From Kryptolebias marmoratus (Eukaryota > Chordata > Actinopteri > Cyprinodontiformes > Rivulidae): a stretch of DNA of 64,000 bases. Positions 45,950-58,149 of this stretch are shown one piece after another (position 1 is the first letter of the stretch; the number at the start of each line of letters is the position of its first letter). The notes under the pieces are model-generated. The model did no database searches. It was not told the DNA's origin and saw nothing but the letters and a program-made list of their open reading frames with translations. The translations under genes and the position numbers were made by a program. Where the stretch lies: contig NC_051443.1 in assembly GCF_001649575.2 (NCBI RefSeq), positions 5,520,195-5,584,194 of the forward strand. The letters run 5' to 3'.

Positions 45950-46086
45950 ATGCCAAGTTTTAAACAAAGATCTTGTAAGATTAGCCTTCAGAGTATGTTT
46001 TGGAAATGACCACTACTACACCAATTTTTTTTTTATCTTATCAACTGATCATTTTGAGTCATTTTTGTGTTGGTCAGTATCACTTA

Positions 46087-47389
46087 CAGTTCCTGACAGA
46101 AGTTCTGTCACTTATCCATGTTGTGGAAACAAAATCTTATAACCGGACTTTAAATTCATCCATTGGTTCTAGAAATGGCTCATATGAAAGCTGAAACCCT
46201 CCCAAATGAGGTTTAATTTACAGAAATAAATTTGCTTCACTGCAGAAATAATGATCCTTTAATGAACCCAAACATGCTCAATAAAGTTCATGTCTGGTGA
46301 CTGGGCTGGCCAGTCCTGGAGCACCTTGATCTTCTTCACCTTGAGGAACTTTGATGTAGAGATGGATGTATGAGATGGAGCACCATCCTGCTGCAAAATT
46401 TGACCCCTTTTATGATTGGGAACGTAAGGGGTAGCTAATACTTCTTGATATTTTAGGTTATTAATATTGCCTACCACCTTGCAAATGTTTCCTACACCCC
46501 CATACTGAATCTAACCCCAGACCATGATCTTTCCACCACCAAACTTAACTGTTTTCTGGGTGAATCTTGGATCCATACGAACTCCAGTAGGTCTCCTGCA
46601 GTATTTGAGGTGGCTGTGGTGTAATTCAACTGAAGATTCATCTGAAAAATCCACCTTCTGACACTTTTCCAGCGTCCATCCATTTAGCAGGCTGTGGGCC
46701 TTGGCAAATGCCACACGGTTTTTTAATTGCCTTTTGTTTAGTGCTGGCTTCTGGGCACTGATTCGACCATAGAGGCCATTTCGAGACAGAATCCTACAAA
46801 CTGTTCTAGTTGACACAGGAACATGAGGTGACCAGGCCTGCGGAGCTCTGCTGCAGTGGAAAAGGGGCTGGCTTTGGATTTTCTAACCAACAAACGTTCC
46901 TCCTGAGCAGTTGTCTTGCGGTGTCTGCCAGACCTGGGCTTGTCAGAAACATCTCCAGTCTCTTCAAATCTTTTTTTAATTCTTTGTACTTGATGCTGAG
47001 ACACATTAAAGGTGCCAGCCACCTCTGCAGTGGATCTGGTCTTCAGCCTCTTGATAATCAAGGCTTTGGTCGCAGGGTGGATTTTTGGCATGTTATCAGA
47101 GGTCAAGTTGCAGTTCAAGTGAGCACAGGTGAGGCTGTAAACTAGGATTGGGTGCTTTATATGACAAGGCAACAAAACTTTTGTCTTGTCAAAATCTGAC
47201 CTTTCTGTGTCCATTAAAGGATCATTATTTCTGCAGTGAAGCAAATTCATTTCTGTAAATCAAACCTCATTTGGGAGGGTTTCAGCTTTCATATGAGCCA
47301 TTTCTAGAACCAATGGATGAATTTAAAGTCAAGTTATAAGCTTTTGTTACCACAACATGGATAAGCGACAGAACTTCTGTCAGGGACTG
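46087..47389 (-). mobile_element. Tc1-like DNA transposon
   Basis: It is 1303 bp, flanked by TA (46085-46086 and 47390-47391). Both ends carry an inverted repeat of 178 bp: 46087-46264 and 47212-47389, starting CAGTTCCTGACAGAAGTTCT on the left and CAGTCCCTGACAGAAGTTCT on the right in reverse. The two repeats differ at few positions, which suggests moderate age. The transposase frame lies between them on the minus strand and is broken. Confidence 0.93.
46259..47091 (-). pseudogene. Tc1-family transposase, broken by frameshifts
   Basis: The start is the ATG at 47091 (MPKIHPATKALII), just inside the inverted repeat. The N-terminal helix-turn-helix region is readable, with STAEVAGTFNVSQHQVQRIK and the GRHRKTT basic stretch. 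The frame shifts near 46820, and the catalytic core continues in a second frame from SRNGLYGRISAQKP to GGGKIMVWG, including VDFSDESS with the first catalytic Asp (46640-46642). It shifts again after MVWG, and the last part in a third frame has QQDGAPSHT (second Asp, 46385-46387) and SPDMNFIEHVW with the Glu. I count 35 residues between the last two catalytic positions, where Tc1 usually has 34. All three acidic residues survive, but the protein cannot be made as one chain. Confidence 0.9.
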
Positions 47390-47535
47390 TAGATGTAGTG
47401 GCCATTTTGAATTAGGTAGACTAAAAGTTAATCAGTTGCAGATGTATTTCCAAAAATAGTTACTGGAAGATTAACATCCAACCAGTGGTTCATAAGATAT
47501 TTTGTTGAAGGACAAATGTGCATGCACACACACAC

Positions 47536-48240
47536 CAAGTTATTTATTACATCACCTACCACAATATGCAATTGAAAATAGAAGATTCAGTTGGAAAGAA
47601 GGATGGGGGAAATAATAGTAAAAAGAAAGTCAATGTTTTAGTGTACTTTTCACAGATGTACTTTGTTGTTTTTCCCCGTAAACACAGATAAAACATAAAA
47701 TTTACTTGCATGGGTGCACAAATGTGCATTTACTTGATGTTGCAGCATTGCTCTACTGTAGATACAACCAAGATTTACACAGGAAAGGATTTTTAAAAGA
47801 TGACTGCAGGTAAGAGGCATAAATTTGGACGACTGTGTGCTGTGTGGTGGTGCACATGCAGACAAATCAATGATACGCACAACCACAATTAGACCACAGA
47901 GGATCTTTTGGCCATCACTCGACTCCCTGGAGTACACTAGAGAGAATCAACAAATCACATCAATATTAATACCCACACACACACACTCAGAGTCAGAAAA
48001 CTAAAACATAAATCATATTAGTAATGCAGCAAAAGACGTGGTATTAGGTTGTATGTGCAAAGTACAGACATCCAACTGATCACAAACAGCCCCCAGCATT
48101 GACTAAAATCATTTTTTCTCTTAATTAATTTGACTCAATGCAAAACATCAAAGAAACATTTCTGTCTACTTTAGTTCTGCCCTGCCCTAAAACCAACAGT
48201 GTTGCTAAGTACACATTTCTGGCATTTCCTCTTGATTAGG
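47536..48240. other. Gene-free stretch
   Basis: It holds a short (AC)n run near 47972-47985. The minus-strand frame at 47650-47937 has no motif. Confidence 0.45.
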
Positions 48241-48575
48241 GTTTGGATAGTGGCATAGCAAACAGTGGTTAGGGCTGTGGCCTCACAGCAAGTAGGTCGC
48301 AGGTTCGCCTCCTGGCTTTTCTGTGTGGAGGTTGCATGTGGGTTTTCTGTGAGTACTCAAGTTTCCTCTCACAGACCAAAAACAGGTTAATTGATAACTA
48401 AATTATCCACAAATGGAAGTGTGGACAGTTGTTTGTCTCTACGTGTCCCTGTGATGGACTTGTGACGTGTCCACATTGTAGCCCCCTCCTCACACAGTGA
48501 CTGCCGGAGATAGGCGCCAGCTCCACTGCAACCCTGAACAGAAAAGCGAGTAAAAGAAAATGGATGGATGATTAT
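48241..48575 (+). repeat. tRNA-type SINE-like element
   Basis: The 5' part has a tRNA-like promoter with an A-box region around GTGGTTAGGGCTGTGG and a B-box as GGTTCGCCTCC (48302-48312). The middle has TCTGTGTGGAGGTTGCATGT and CTCACAGACCAAAAACAGGT. The 3' part has GTGATGGACTTGTGACGTGT and GGAGATAGGCGCCAGCTCC, and the end is ATGGATGGATG. This is a common fish repeat layout. Two 3' fragments occur at 13608 and 21463. It is not a functional tRNA gene because no cloverleaf forms. Confidence 0.7.
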
Positions 48576-49009
48576 TTTGACAGGTGATAGTTGTCACCAT
48601 TTCTTTGGGAGACTGTTTCACTTGCCAGTTATCAAACCAGACAATGTTTCCCTGAGACAGCTGATGGGAAGCTGTTCTGAAACGACACAACAGAAGGAAA
48701 AACAGAAACACAAAAATGGTCCTAAGTTTGTCAGGTGCAGAAAAAAGAACTTATCAAGGATATTGAAAACTGATTAAATTATATTATAAATGAATTTCCA
48801 ACTAGCTGAGCTTTGGGAAAATCAGAAGCTTTTGTAAATAAAGACCTAGCAATTAATCTCAACCCCACTGTCTTTTATACCACAGCTTTAAACTAAGATA
48901 ATCTCATGTTCAGAAATGATGTTTTCTAGCCATTCTGATCAAACCTTAAACTATTATTAAAAATCTCATGCAATACTCAGTATCTGTTGTAAAAACTGAC
49001 ATATCAAGA
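48576..49009. other. Gene-free stretch
   Basis: No feature recognised. Confidence 0.45.
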
Positions 49010-49565
49010 CAGAACGAGAGACATGACTGAAATGACTCAGCCACTACCACAAAACATTGGCTCAATATATGTAAAACTGCCTTTGTTATAGAAATTTTGT
49101 GTTGTTAATGTTGCTTAGCTGTAGCGGCCATTTTGAATTGAACTGAGTCCCAAGGGGAAACTGTTTATAGATGTACATCCAGTAATGGCTTTCTGAAAGT
49201 GACATTAAAAACCAGACAGTCTTTCATAGGATATCTTGGTAACAAGAAAACAGGATTGACTCCAACAGTTAATGCTAAAGTTTAAAGCAAAGATCTTGTG
49301 CAATGAGTAGGACTTGGACTACGAGTTGTGAATGACTCCTAACTACAACTATATCGAACTCTAGCTCAATTTCTGCAAAAGTGCCTGAATTATAGCCATT
49401 TTGTATGGTTTTGAAGGTCAGGTGGCTGTGGCAACCATCAGCTTAACTTCAATACTTCATCAATAGTAGATGAATATTCTCATTTTTGGTGTCATGTTTC
49501 ACCAAAATTTGTCAAGTGCTTCACAGGATATTTTTCTGTCAGACAGGCAAAAACATAATCACCCT
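49010..49565 (+). repeat. R1 array, two units
   Basis: The TTATAGAAATTTTGTGTT box at 49088 recurs as TTATAGCCATTTTGTATG at 49393, about 305 bp apart. Boxes GCGGCCATTTTGAATTGAAC, ATAGATGTACATCCAGTAAT and GATCTTGTGCAATGAGTAGG follow the R1 order. Confidence 0.75.
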
Positions 49566-50776
49566 TTTGTCTTTAGCAGTGTGCAAGAAATAAAAGAATA
49601 CTGATTACATATGTCACAATTTTTACACAACTAAATAATTCTTAAATTTTATGTTTTGGCTAAAAAAAAAAAAGAAATGCCAAAATGTTTAAAAAATATT
49701 GATGCATTACAAACAAACAATTTCTGTTCAAAATGAGAAAACAAAGAAAAGCAAGAGTATAAAGAGCAGATTCACTGAACCAAACTGTTTCGTAGATAAA
49801 TCAAGACACGAATCAATATCCACAGTCTCCAATGTCTCTAAAGAAAAAAAAAATGTTCTTAAAAATAAATGTAATGCAAATCCACTAATGTTTTTGTTAT
49901 TGATTATAACTTTCTGATATATATGTTCCTCTTTGTTACAGATCGTTCTGAAAGCTTTTCTCTGCATCAGCATCAGCTCTAATGTTAGAATTATAAAAAT
50001 AAGAAAAAAAATGAATATGCATCTGGTTGAATAAAAAGCAACCAGAAATATACAATAGAGCAGTGCTGCCAATCCCCACACACACCCTGCATGCACACAT
50101 ACACACACACAGGTTGCAGTCTTTTTAAGCTCTAAGCCAATCCTCACAAGTAAATATGAAATAGACTGACAGCCCGATCACACAACCTGTTGATGTTTCT
50201 ATACAGACAGCTCAAAACACAATTACATCCTAACAGACCAGTTAAAAGTCTCTAGCCATTAGGAGAGCAAAACAGACCAAGTTAAAATGCAGGAATTCCA
50301 ACAGGAATTATAAATTGATTAAATGTTTTTCTGTAAGTAAATCAGCAGCTCTGTACTCTTTGAAAATTAGATCACCAAACTGGAAATAATTAGTTCTAGG
50401 TTTCAAAATTTCAAAGAAATAGGTTTGTGCCATGTGGTTAGGTATTCAGAAGTGTTAAATCTCTCTCAGGACTTCTCTCAGATTTTCAAATTTAGAATCT
50501 CACATACAGTACCTTAAACTGCAGAACTCATTGTGCATAATATAGATGCTGCTCTTTCCTTTTCTACCTGATGAAGCTCTGTTTCTGGTTAGATTTTAGT
50601 CCCCGAGGAAGGAATCTATAATAGTTTGACATGTTTCAGCTTTTGCTTTTTGTTACTCCATTCTATTATAAGCAATCAAGCTATGGATCATTTAAATGTA
50701 CTCTAAAATTATTAAAGTAAATTATTTACCCATTTTATTTTTTTTTTCATTCTTAGACATACTAGGGCCTTCTCTG
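49566..50776. other. AT-rich stretch, no gene seen
   Basis: The 139-codon minus-strand frame at 49728-50147 is rich in Phe, Leu and Ile, runs through poly-A/T and (CA)n DNA, and lacks any family motif. I take it as chance. Confidence 0.4.
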
Positions 50777-50778
50777 TA

Positions 50779-51350
50779 CACTAAAAACTGCTCGGTTATA
50801 AACAACCCAATTTGTCACCCAGCACCGGGTCAAAATTGGGCCGAACCAACCCTGGGTAACTTTAACTTTGCGGGTTTGGAATATCAGTTCGACCCAGTGC
50901 TGGGTTAATATTTTATCTCAAAACTGGGTTAAAATGACTAATTTGTTTAATTAAATCTACTAAAAAGTTGAGCTACAACAACCCAAAATCTGCCTTTTAA
51001 ATAATTAAAACTTGCTAGCTGCCACAAACTGCTTTTAGCTTCAGCTAGGTAGCGCCAACTAAAACTATTTTAGCAACCCAACTTTACCATATAGTGCAAG
51101 CTAAAGCTGTACAAAGTCAACCAGGTTAAAAACAATTCTTACAAGTTATTACAGTGTTACCTTTACTTATGACATTCTAAAGCAGAGGTCCAGTCAGGTC
51201 CAATATGGTCAATTTAACAATGACATGGCTCAGCTCTGACCCAAGCGCTGGGTCAAACCTTTTGACCAAATATTTGATCAAAATCATCCTATAACCCTTC
51301 AGGTTTAAATCAGCAACTGAGTTATCAAAATAACCCAGCAGTTTTTAGTG
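50779..51350. mobile_element. 572-bp MITE with TA target duplication
   Basis: The left end CACTAAAAACTGCTCGGTTA and the right end, in reverse, CACTAAAAACTGCTGGGTTA are inverted repeats with one mismatch. TA flanks both sides (50777-50778 and 51351-51352). The words AACCCAG and CTGGGTT recur in both directions inside (TGGGTCAAA, GTGCTGGGTTAA). It carries no transposase. The TA duplication suggests a Tc1/mariner-type helper. Confidence 0.75.
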
Positions 51351-51517
51351 TATACCTTAAAGGTCCTGACAGTTTGACACTGAAATCAAAAGTTGACAGT
51401 TTATATTTATGTTCCTGGTCTGAATGGTGATATCAAGTACATTGAATATTTGAATTAAAGTGGAATGGAAATTATCAAAAACAATTTTCTTAGGTAAAAA
51501 AGAAGAACTATGGACTG

Positions 51518-52350
51518 TAGGGCTGCAACAACGAATCGATAAAATCAATAAAATTCGATAATTAAAAGCGTTGGCGACAAATTTCATTATCGATACGTGT
51601 CGTGCAATTTATGCGTCACTAACGTTGTCGCGGAAACGGTGACGTCACCCGCAGCGCGTTTGCTGAACAAACTCCGTCCCAAATATAAGTCATTGCTCCG
51701 TCCGCTCCGTTAAAAAAAAAAAAAAAACCTATCCGCTCCGTATGATGATGAAGAAGCTATGGCTCTTCTTCCTCACTGCAAACTTTCTTTCTGCTACTCC
51801 ATTACCGTTTTGGGGGACATGTTTTACTCACTGCAAGTTAGAATCTGCTGAATAGGGTTTTGTGTTTAGTCTTAAAGTTGTTCAGCAGCAGAACTAGCTC
51901 TGTGAGCTCTGTTAGCAGCAGTTAGCATACAGGAAACTGCACGCTGCTTTCAGCGCCACCTGGTGNCATTTAGCTAAATTTACATCTACTTATTTTTGTA
52001 ATTAGGTGTTTAATGGTACTTGTAGTGTGTGTGTGTTTAATTGATTTAGTTGTAAGTTTTTTAGAGATGTGAAACGGGTGGTAAATAAGCTATTGTTATT
52101 TTCTGCTTGAGAGCTAAGTATATAAAGTGAGAATGTTGAATTGAATTTATATTGATTTATTTAAAAATAAGAAAGTAGTAAAAGTTTTACATCAACCTAC
52201 TCCTTTACATACAGATGACTTTTTTATGTGGGCCAAAATGATGAATGACTGAATGAATGAATGAATTCCAAGACGACCGATTAATCGATTAATCGAGAAA
52301 ATAATCACCCAATTAATCGATTATTGAAATTATCGTTAGTTGCAGCCCTA
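51518..52350. mobile_element. hAT non-autonomous element, perfect 8-bp duplication
   Basis: The inverted ends TAGGGCTGCAAC (51518-51529) and, in reverse, TAGGGCTGCAAC (52339-52350) are identical. The 8-bp direct repeat ATGGACTG flanks it exactly (51510-51517 and 52351-52358), the hallmark of hAT insertion. Subterminal AATCGATTAATCGA-like words are multiplied near the right end. The left part has a CpG-rich segment (51590-51700) and an A16 run. There is one N at 51966. No transposase frame is present. Confidence 0.9.
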
Positions 52351-52358
52351 ATGGACTG

Positions 52359-54189
52359 TAATTCATATGCTTGAGTAAATTGGAAAACCCTTTTGGAAAA
52401 CTTAAATTAGATTTTCTAAAAAGAATGTTAAAAAAAAAAAAAAAGTAAGAGTAAGAGACTGCCTAATTTTCAGTGTTAGAAATTGCTGTCAACTTGTAGT
52501 TTCACAAAATAAAAAGGTCCAATCTTTACTATTCTTTTTTAAAGCATCTGAAATTCTGGTAAATAAAAAAAAAACAAAACAGTAATTCTAGACAACAAAG
52601 CAGGCTCCAAAAAGTTTCAATCACCCTGAATAAACTCTCTAAAGCTATCGATTGTGAACAAACCCTGATGAGCGTTTCAAGCCTTCCTGGAGCAATCTGA
52701 AGAGGTGGTTTTTCAGACAGTAACAAATCCACACACTGAACCACACAGGGCTTCAAAGAGGAAAGCAAAGGGAAAACACCAGTATAGAAAGGAAGTTAAA
52801 CAGAAACACACACACACAAGACACAAAAAAACAAAGCAGTTTAAAGCAAAATGGGTTACTCGGCACCAGAAACAAGGTTTGGGTCATAGTTCTATGCTGT
52901 TTTAGTTGCTGCACACATTTTACACCAAAGACTGGACATTAGACCTTCAATTAATCAGGAACAAATATTGTAACCAGACAAATTTTTCTATGTTTTTGAA
53001 AGCATGTAGGTGCAAGAACAGAAAAGGTTAAAAAGAAAGAGAAGCTTTAATGGAGAAGTTGCAGGGGCTCTGGGTTTAAAGTCAGTATTTCACAGGGCTG
53101 TGAGTGTTGGAGACAAGTTGACAACTTAAAATTGCAAGAAATATGTGAGAAAATAGATTAATTTTCAGTAGCAATTTCATTGAAGTGTTTGTGACTAGAC
53201 AACCAGCTAGCCCTGTGGCTACATTTTGCATGGCCATTTATTGAAAATTTACAACCTATTTTCATGTGCACAGCCTGCTAAACTGTATTCTTGGTCTTGC
53301 ACATTATTTTGATGCCACCCGTTACCTAGATCGTACCCATCTCAATCCCTCATGAATGTCGTTGCCCAACTATTCTCAACAGTCACGGACTAGTGAGATA
53401 CTGGCTTTAGTACTTAGAACTAAAAAAATATATAATCTAACTAGTACCACCAGTAGCATATAAGACTCACAATGCAAGCAATAAACTAGTACCTACAGCA
53501 GTATAATAACAGGCAATAGGTGATATAATTGTTGAAAATAGTGATGACTTTCAATAAATAACATTTTCTTCATGTGCTTTGACATATCTCATCGGATTCA
53601 GCCGTTGGCTTTGGGTCTGAAATATCTGATGGAAATGTAGAGCATGAACGTAAAACCCTACCATTTATAAAACCCCTAACAGTCATTTTTACAACATTGA
53701 TATTGGACTAATTTATAGTGTGATGATTTTGTATTTTTGATATACTGTGGCCGTTTTTACTATATCCACCTCTGCGTTTTATTGTTGAAACAAAAAGGAA
53801 GAGAAAAAAAAAAAATCAGAAGCAGTCTCTTCTGCTCATCCACAGGCTGCCAGTCATGCATTTGTCAGTGTGCATGTGTATCTCACTCAGTACTGGAGAT
53901 ACAAAGAGGAGAATATTTTTTATGTCTAATTCTCTTGTTTTCACTTTATTGATAAAAAGAGGAAAACATCACTGTGACATATTTGGATGATAAGTGTTTT
54001 TGACATCAGATTTTAAAAAGAGAAACTGCGCAAAAATCACTGCTCCACAAATTTAGTAATGCAGCTGGTTTTACAGCCTTCATGGTTCTTTCAAATCTGC
54101 AGAACCTCTCAGTTCAGGGTGCTCTAACAAGTTACTTTTATGGCTAGCATAGTAATTATTAGTAGCCAATTAGTTTTTATCACCTACTA
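52359..54189. other. Long gene-free stretch
   Basis: AT-rich, with poly-A patches near 52429 and 53806 and a short (CA)n at 52807-52819. The block 53560-53650 is balanced. No exon is seen. Confidence 0.4.
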
Positions 54190-54995
54190 TCGAGAGGCAG
54201 GCAATATTGTTAACTGCCTGTGTGTGCGTGTTCATTTGTTGTGTTAGCAAAATACTGCATCTCTAAACCACTGGGACCCATTAAAAAAACTCTTAGAAAG
54301 TTATCATTGCATGTACATCAATAATTGATCAACTTTTGGAGTCAACCCAACTCAAACACAAAACACCTTAGCAAAAACACAAAAATAACAAAAACTTAGT
54401 TTAAAAAACATTGAGCTAATGTTAGTAGCTGAGATTGATCCACAACCCATACTTAAGAATGCTAACAGATTCGGTGAGATCTTTGCTTCAAATTTTCCAA
54501 TTAATTACTGGAGTCAACCTGTTGGCAAAATGTCATTAAACCACTGGATGAATTTTAATAAAACTTTCATAAAGTCCATTGTAAATCTACATCCAATGAA
54601 TATTTCCTGAAAGTTTCATTAAAATTCAGTTGTTCGTGAAATATTTTGCGAACAGACTGGATTGACTCCACTTAGTGGCAAAGGATCTTACCCAATCTCT
54701 TAGCACTCAGAATATGTGTTGGGAATCAGTCTCAGCTACTAATGTACCAAATTTTAGAACAATATCAATAACATTAACTGACTTAAAGCTATTGTTGTGT
54801 TATTAAAGTCACTTGGATGTGGCAGTCAGAACTGGGTTAACTCTAAAATTTAATCAGTTGTAGATGTACATCAAAATATTACTTTCTGCAAGTTTCATTA
54901 AAATTTGTCCACTGGTTGATGAGGTATTTTGGAAACAGGCACACAGATGTGGGCAAAAACATTTTCCCTGCTTCGCCTTGGGCGGCAAGCAATAA
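54190..54995. repeat. R1 copies in inverted (fold-back) arrangement
   Basis: From about 54200 to 54575 the R1 words are on the minus strand (GTTAGCAAAATACTGCATCT, CTTTTGGAGTCAACCCAACT, AAACTTTCATAAAGTCCATT). From about 54585 they are on the plus strand (ACATCCAATGAATATTTCCT, GAAAGTTTCATTAAAATTCA, AGAATATGTGTTGGGAATCA), running to a full end with CTGCTTCGCCTTGGGCGGCA at 54969. The turning point lies near 54577-54592. Confidence 0.7.
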
Positions 54996-56094
54996 TTACA
55001 TCAGCCACATGACATAATAGACTCCTCCCAATCTGAGGGAAAGGGGGAAGCAGAGTCCCTCTGTGACTGGTCATAACATCACTAGTTCCATCCTGGGAGT
55101 GTTCTCCATTAGCCTGGAAAACAAACCCATTGTTCTTGTAGGTTATCATACACCGTGTAGGTCAGCAGAGAGCTGAATGTCAGAAGAATATTCCCTCTTT
55201 ACCTGAGGGCTACAACAAACACTGTATTAAGCTGGAAGCAAGGACACAGAATGAGTCCATATACAGTGTAAGTGCGCTCGGATAGAAGGATGGGAGAATG
55301 CTCTGATTGTTTTGTTTTTTTTGTTTTTTCTCCCCCAAAGGTCAAAAACATTTTAAGCTATGTCCTTAAAGGCCTTTACACTAAATCAACAACTGGGAAC
55401 ATCTGGAGCATCTGTGAATATCCATCTCCGCTGTCCGTTCAGTGTGTATCGTACAGTCAGCTTTAAAAAGGACTCCAGCTATGCCTTTTCAGCCAATTCA
55501 ACATGCTGAATTGCCCTTTTCTTTGCCATATTGAATTTGATTTTTGGCATTCATTGGCTGAGACCGGTGAGGGGGGTCTTGTGTTATTGACTCACTGTGG
55601 TTCTGGACCACTTCAGCCTGTAAGCTATTAGAGGAGCCAGCAGTTCAGACTCCTGCCCCACCGCTCCTTAATTGGTCTCCTCAGAAACCTGGCGCATGCA
55701 AACTTCACGATCAAATTGGTAGATTACAGTGAAGAGAAAAGAGAATCCCTGTGTGCAAGCTGTTTTGCATCGATTTGCTCACTATCCCATCAGTTTCTTT
55801 ACATTTTTTAATTTAATTTATTTTCATCTACAGATTACAGTCCAATGGGAAGGTGTGTGAGAAAACCACAAATCTAGATAAAATTAGATTGACTGAGGAG
55901 ATGATGGCTGTAGACTGCCTTTTGGGTGACTGGGTTTTATTACCACATTTTAAAGACATGCTTTGGATTAAGCTATACAACACATTCAGATGAAAAATCA
56001 GAGCCTATTAATACCTGGGTAATAATCAGAGGCCTTAAATGAATAAATATCCCCCACCACCTTTTAAGCCAAAATTTTAAACTAAGCACAACAA
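54996..56094. other. Gene-free stretch, candidate conserved block
   Basis: No gene is recognised. The part 55500-55760 has no simple repeats and balanced composition, with sites such as CTCCTTAATTGG, and may be conserved non-coding DNA. A TTTTG-rich patch lies near 55308-55330. Confidence 0.3.
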
Positions 56095-56365
56095 ATTTTA
56101 ACTCAATGTGTTTAACTGGCAGAGTTGTAGCCATTTTTGTGTTTTCTAATATCAGTTGGCTGTGGTGGCCATCTTGAATTGGGTTTACTTTGATCAATGG
56201 TTGTACATCTACAGCTGATCATCTTTAATTGAGAGCTTCATTAAAATCCATCTCTGCTTTGTGAGATATTTTCATAACCAAAAAAATTTTAATAGTTTAA
56301 CAGAAATGAACATGCAGACAAAATCGTTATCGCCTTTCACCTTTGGCAGAGGTTGATAACAAACT
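56095..56365 (+). repeat. R1 copy, one unit
   Basis: GTAGCCATTTTTGTGTTTTC, CAGTTGGCTGTGGTGGCCAT and CTTGAATTGGGTTTACTTTG are the best-kept R1 core in the window. The end has CACCTTTGGCAGAGGTTGAT, matching the tail at 54969. Confidence 0.8.
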
Positions 56366-56989
56366 TAAGGATAACTGTTAAAGGATAAGAATAAACCTCT
56401 TCTACACTCCCACTGTGATACTCAAAAGAAAAGCTTGATTGTTTTCTGTCAAAAGCCCTTGTTTTTTTCCCCTCCCCTCATCCTACTTTCAAAGTAATGA
56501 ACACACTCGGTAAACACGATGCACATAAAAAACTGGCAACACAAGATTCTGCTGCATAATAGCTTGTTTTTTTGATTTCCACATTTTAATTCATGGCATG
56601 TTCGTTTCAACCTGACATTTCAATTTCAGCTGCTCTTACATTTCGATGCGATGAACACAGCTCTTGTCAGCACATGTATGCTTCGGTTGTAGACCATGAC
56701 AGGTGAACAATTCTAAAAATCCTCCTGAAGAAATACTGGAGACAAGCAAAAAAATATCACACACAAAACTCAACAGTTTTTTTGTCGGGCTTTGGAGGTA
56801 AAAAGTGATGCTGTTGTAAACGTACTAGATGTAAATTTTAAAACAGCTCCAAATGTATTGAATGTACCAAACCTTTCTTTGGTAGTTTAATCAAGATATT
56901 TCATTGTAAAAGACAAGAAAAACTATAACCTTCATTGAATTATAATAAATATTAGATCCCACAGGCAAAAGGCAATAATGTTGTTGCCC
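56366..56989. other. Gene-free stretch
   Basis: No feature recognised. Confidence 0.45.
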
Positions 56990-57570
56990 ATTTCTGTGAC
57001 TGTGCACAGGGATTTGTTTGCTTGTCTGTAAAAATATCTCATGCATCACTGAATGGATTTCATCGAACGTCTCAGAAAAAGTCATTGGATGAACATCTAC
57101 AACTGATTAAATGTTAGAGTCAACTCCATTCAAGATGGCCACCACAGCTAAGCAACCTTTGCAAACACAATGATAGCTATAACTAAAATTCAGTGTGACA
57201 GTAGCTGAGAGTCACTCCCAACTAACTGAGGGCTAAGTGATCTGCTTAAAAAGCCGGCATTAACGGTTGTCAGCTTAGTCGGTTAGCAAAATATCTAATG
57301 AACCACTGAACAATTTTTAATGAAACTCTCAGAAAGTAATCAGTACATGTACATATACAACTGATTATCTTTTGAAGTCAACCAAATTTAAAATAGCCAC
57401 CACAGCTCATCAATCTTAGTCTACATACAAAAGGTTAGAACAAAGACATCTTGCAAGTTCTCACAGTATTGCATGAGATTATGCATAATGTCAGTAACCA
57501 TGTTTGATCAAAATGACTACATCTCCTATCTCTCAAAATGAGATGATCTCAGTTTAAACCTCTGGTGTGA
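56990..57570 (-). repeat. R1 array, minus strand, two units
   Basis: AAAATATCTCATGCATCACT at about 57030 and GCAAAATATCTAATGAACCA at about 57286 start two units about 255 bp apart. Each is followed by an ACAACTGATTA box and a CAAGATGGCCACCACAGCTA or AAAATAGCCACCACAGCTCA box. Confidence 0.75.
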
Positions 57571-58149
57571 ACAGCAGAGGGTGACCTGACTGTTTGCAAG
57601 TTTGTTTAATCCCTTATGGCAGCTGTGGAGTTGTTTCAGAATAAACTTCCAAGTGTTGTAAAGATCACTTTAGTCAAGGAGACAATACGGTTGTTTTTTA
57701 ACTTGTTTTTTGGGGATTTGTTTTGGGATAACAGCTGAGATCATTAGCTCAAATGAACTGTTGAGAGTGCAGCTCCATAGAACCAAATATTACTGGGATC
57801 ACAGTGAGCTCAGCGCTCTTAGAAAACCATAACATAACCTTAGGTTAAATCGTTCAACTTTATGAAATTCTAATTATGTAAAGGAGCAAACGCGATAAAC
57901 TCGCCAATCCTATTGTTATTTCAACTGGCAGTGAATCAAGATAAAATGAGGCTGAAATAGGCAAAGCTATTTATTGATTGTGCTGTCTGTGGGGTGAAAC
58001 AAAAGTAGTCTTTAAATGAATGCATCGATGCCTGGGATAGATGTTATCTGTCTTAATGACAACGGGGAGTCCTTGGCTGAAGGGGAACCTCATCAAAGTT
58101 ATACATGCACAACCTTGCATCAGAGTTCAGAGACAAAGAGAAAATATAT
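57571..58149. other. Gene-free stretch, candidate conserved block
   Basis: The part 57830-58090 is unique, without simple repeats, and has sites such as CTAATTATGTAAAGG and CTATTTATTGATTGTG. It may be conserved non-coding DNA. No gene is seen. Confidence 0.3.

Larger units (their letters stand above)
45950..47535 (+). repeat. R1 copy split by the Tc1 element
   Basis: R1 reads GATCTTGTAAGATTAGC, CAGAGTATGTTTTGGAAATG and CATTTTTGTGTTGGTCA up to 46084. It resumes at 47392 with GTAGTGGCCATTTTGAATTA, TTAATCAGTTGCAGATGTA and CAACCAGTGGTTCATAAGAT. The Tc1 element lies between the two halves. Confidence 0.75.

Noticed and set aside
46810..47145. 111-codon plus-strand frame
   Set aside because: It is the antisense shadow of the Tc1 transposase.
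48265..48340. A tRNA gene
   Set aside because: Only the promoter boxes of a SINE are present; no cloverleaf or acceptor stem can be formed.
49728..50147. 139-codon minus-strand frame with many hydrophobic residues
   Set aside because: It arises from poly-A/T and (CA)n DNA and shows no protein family features.
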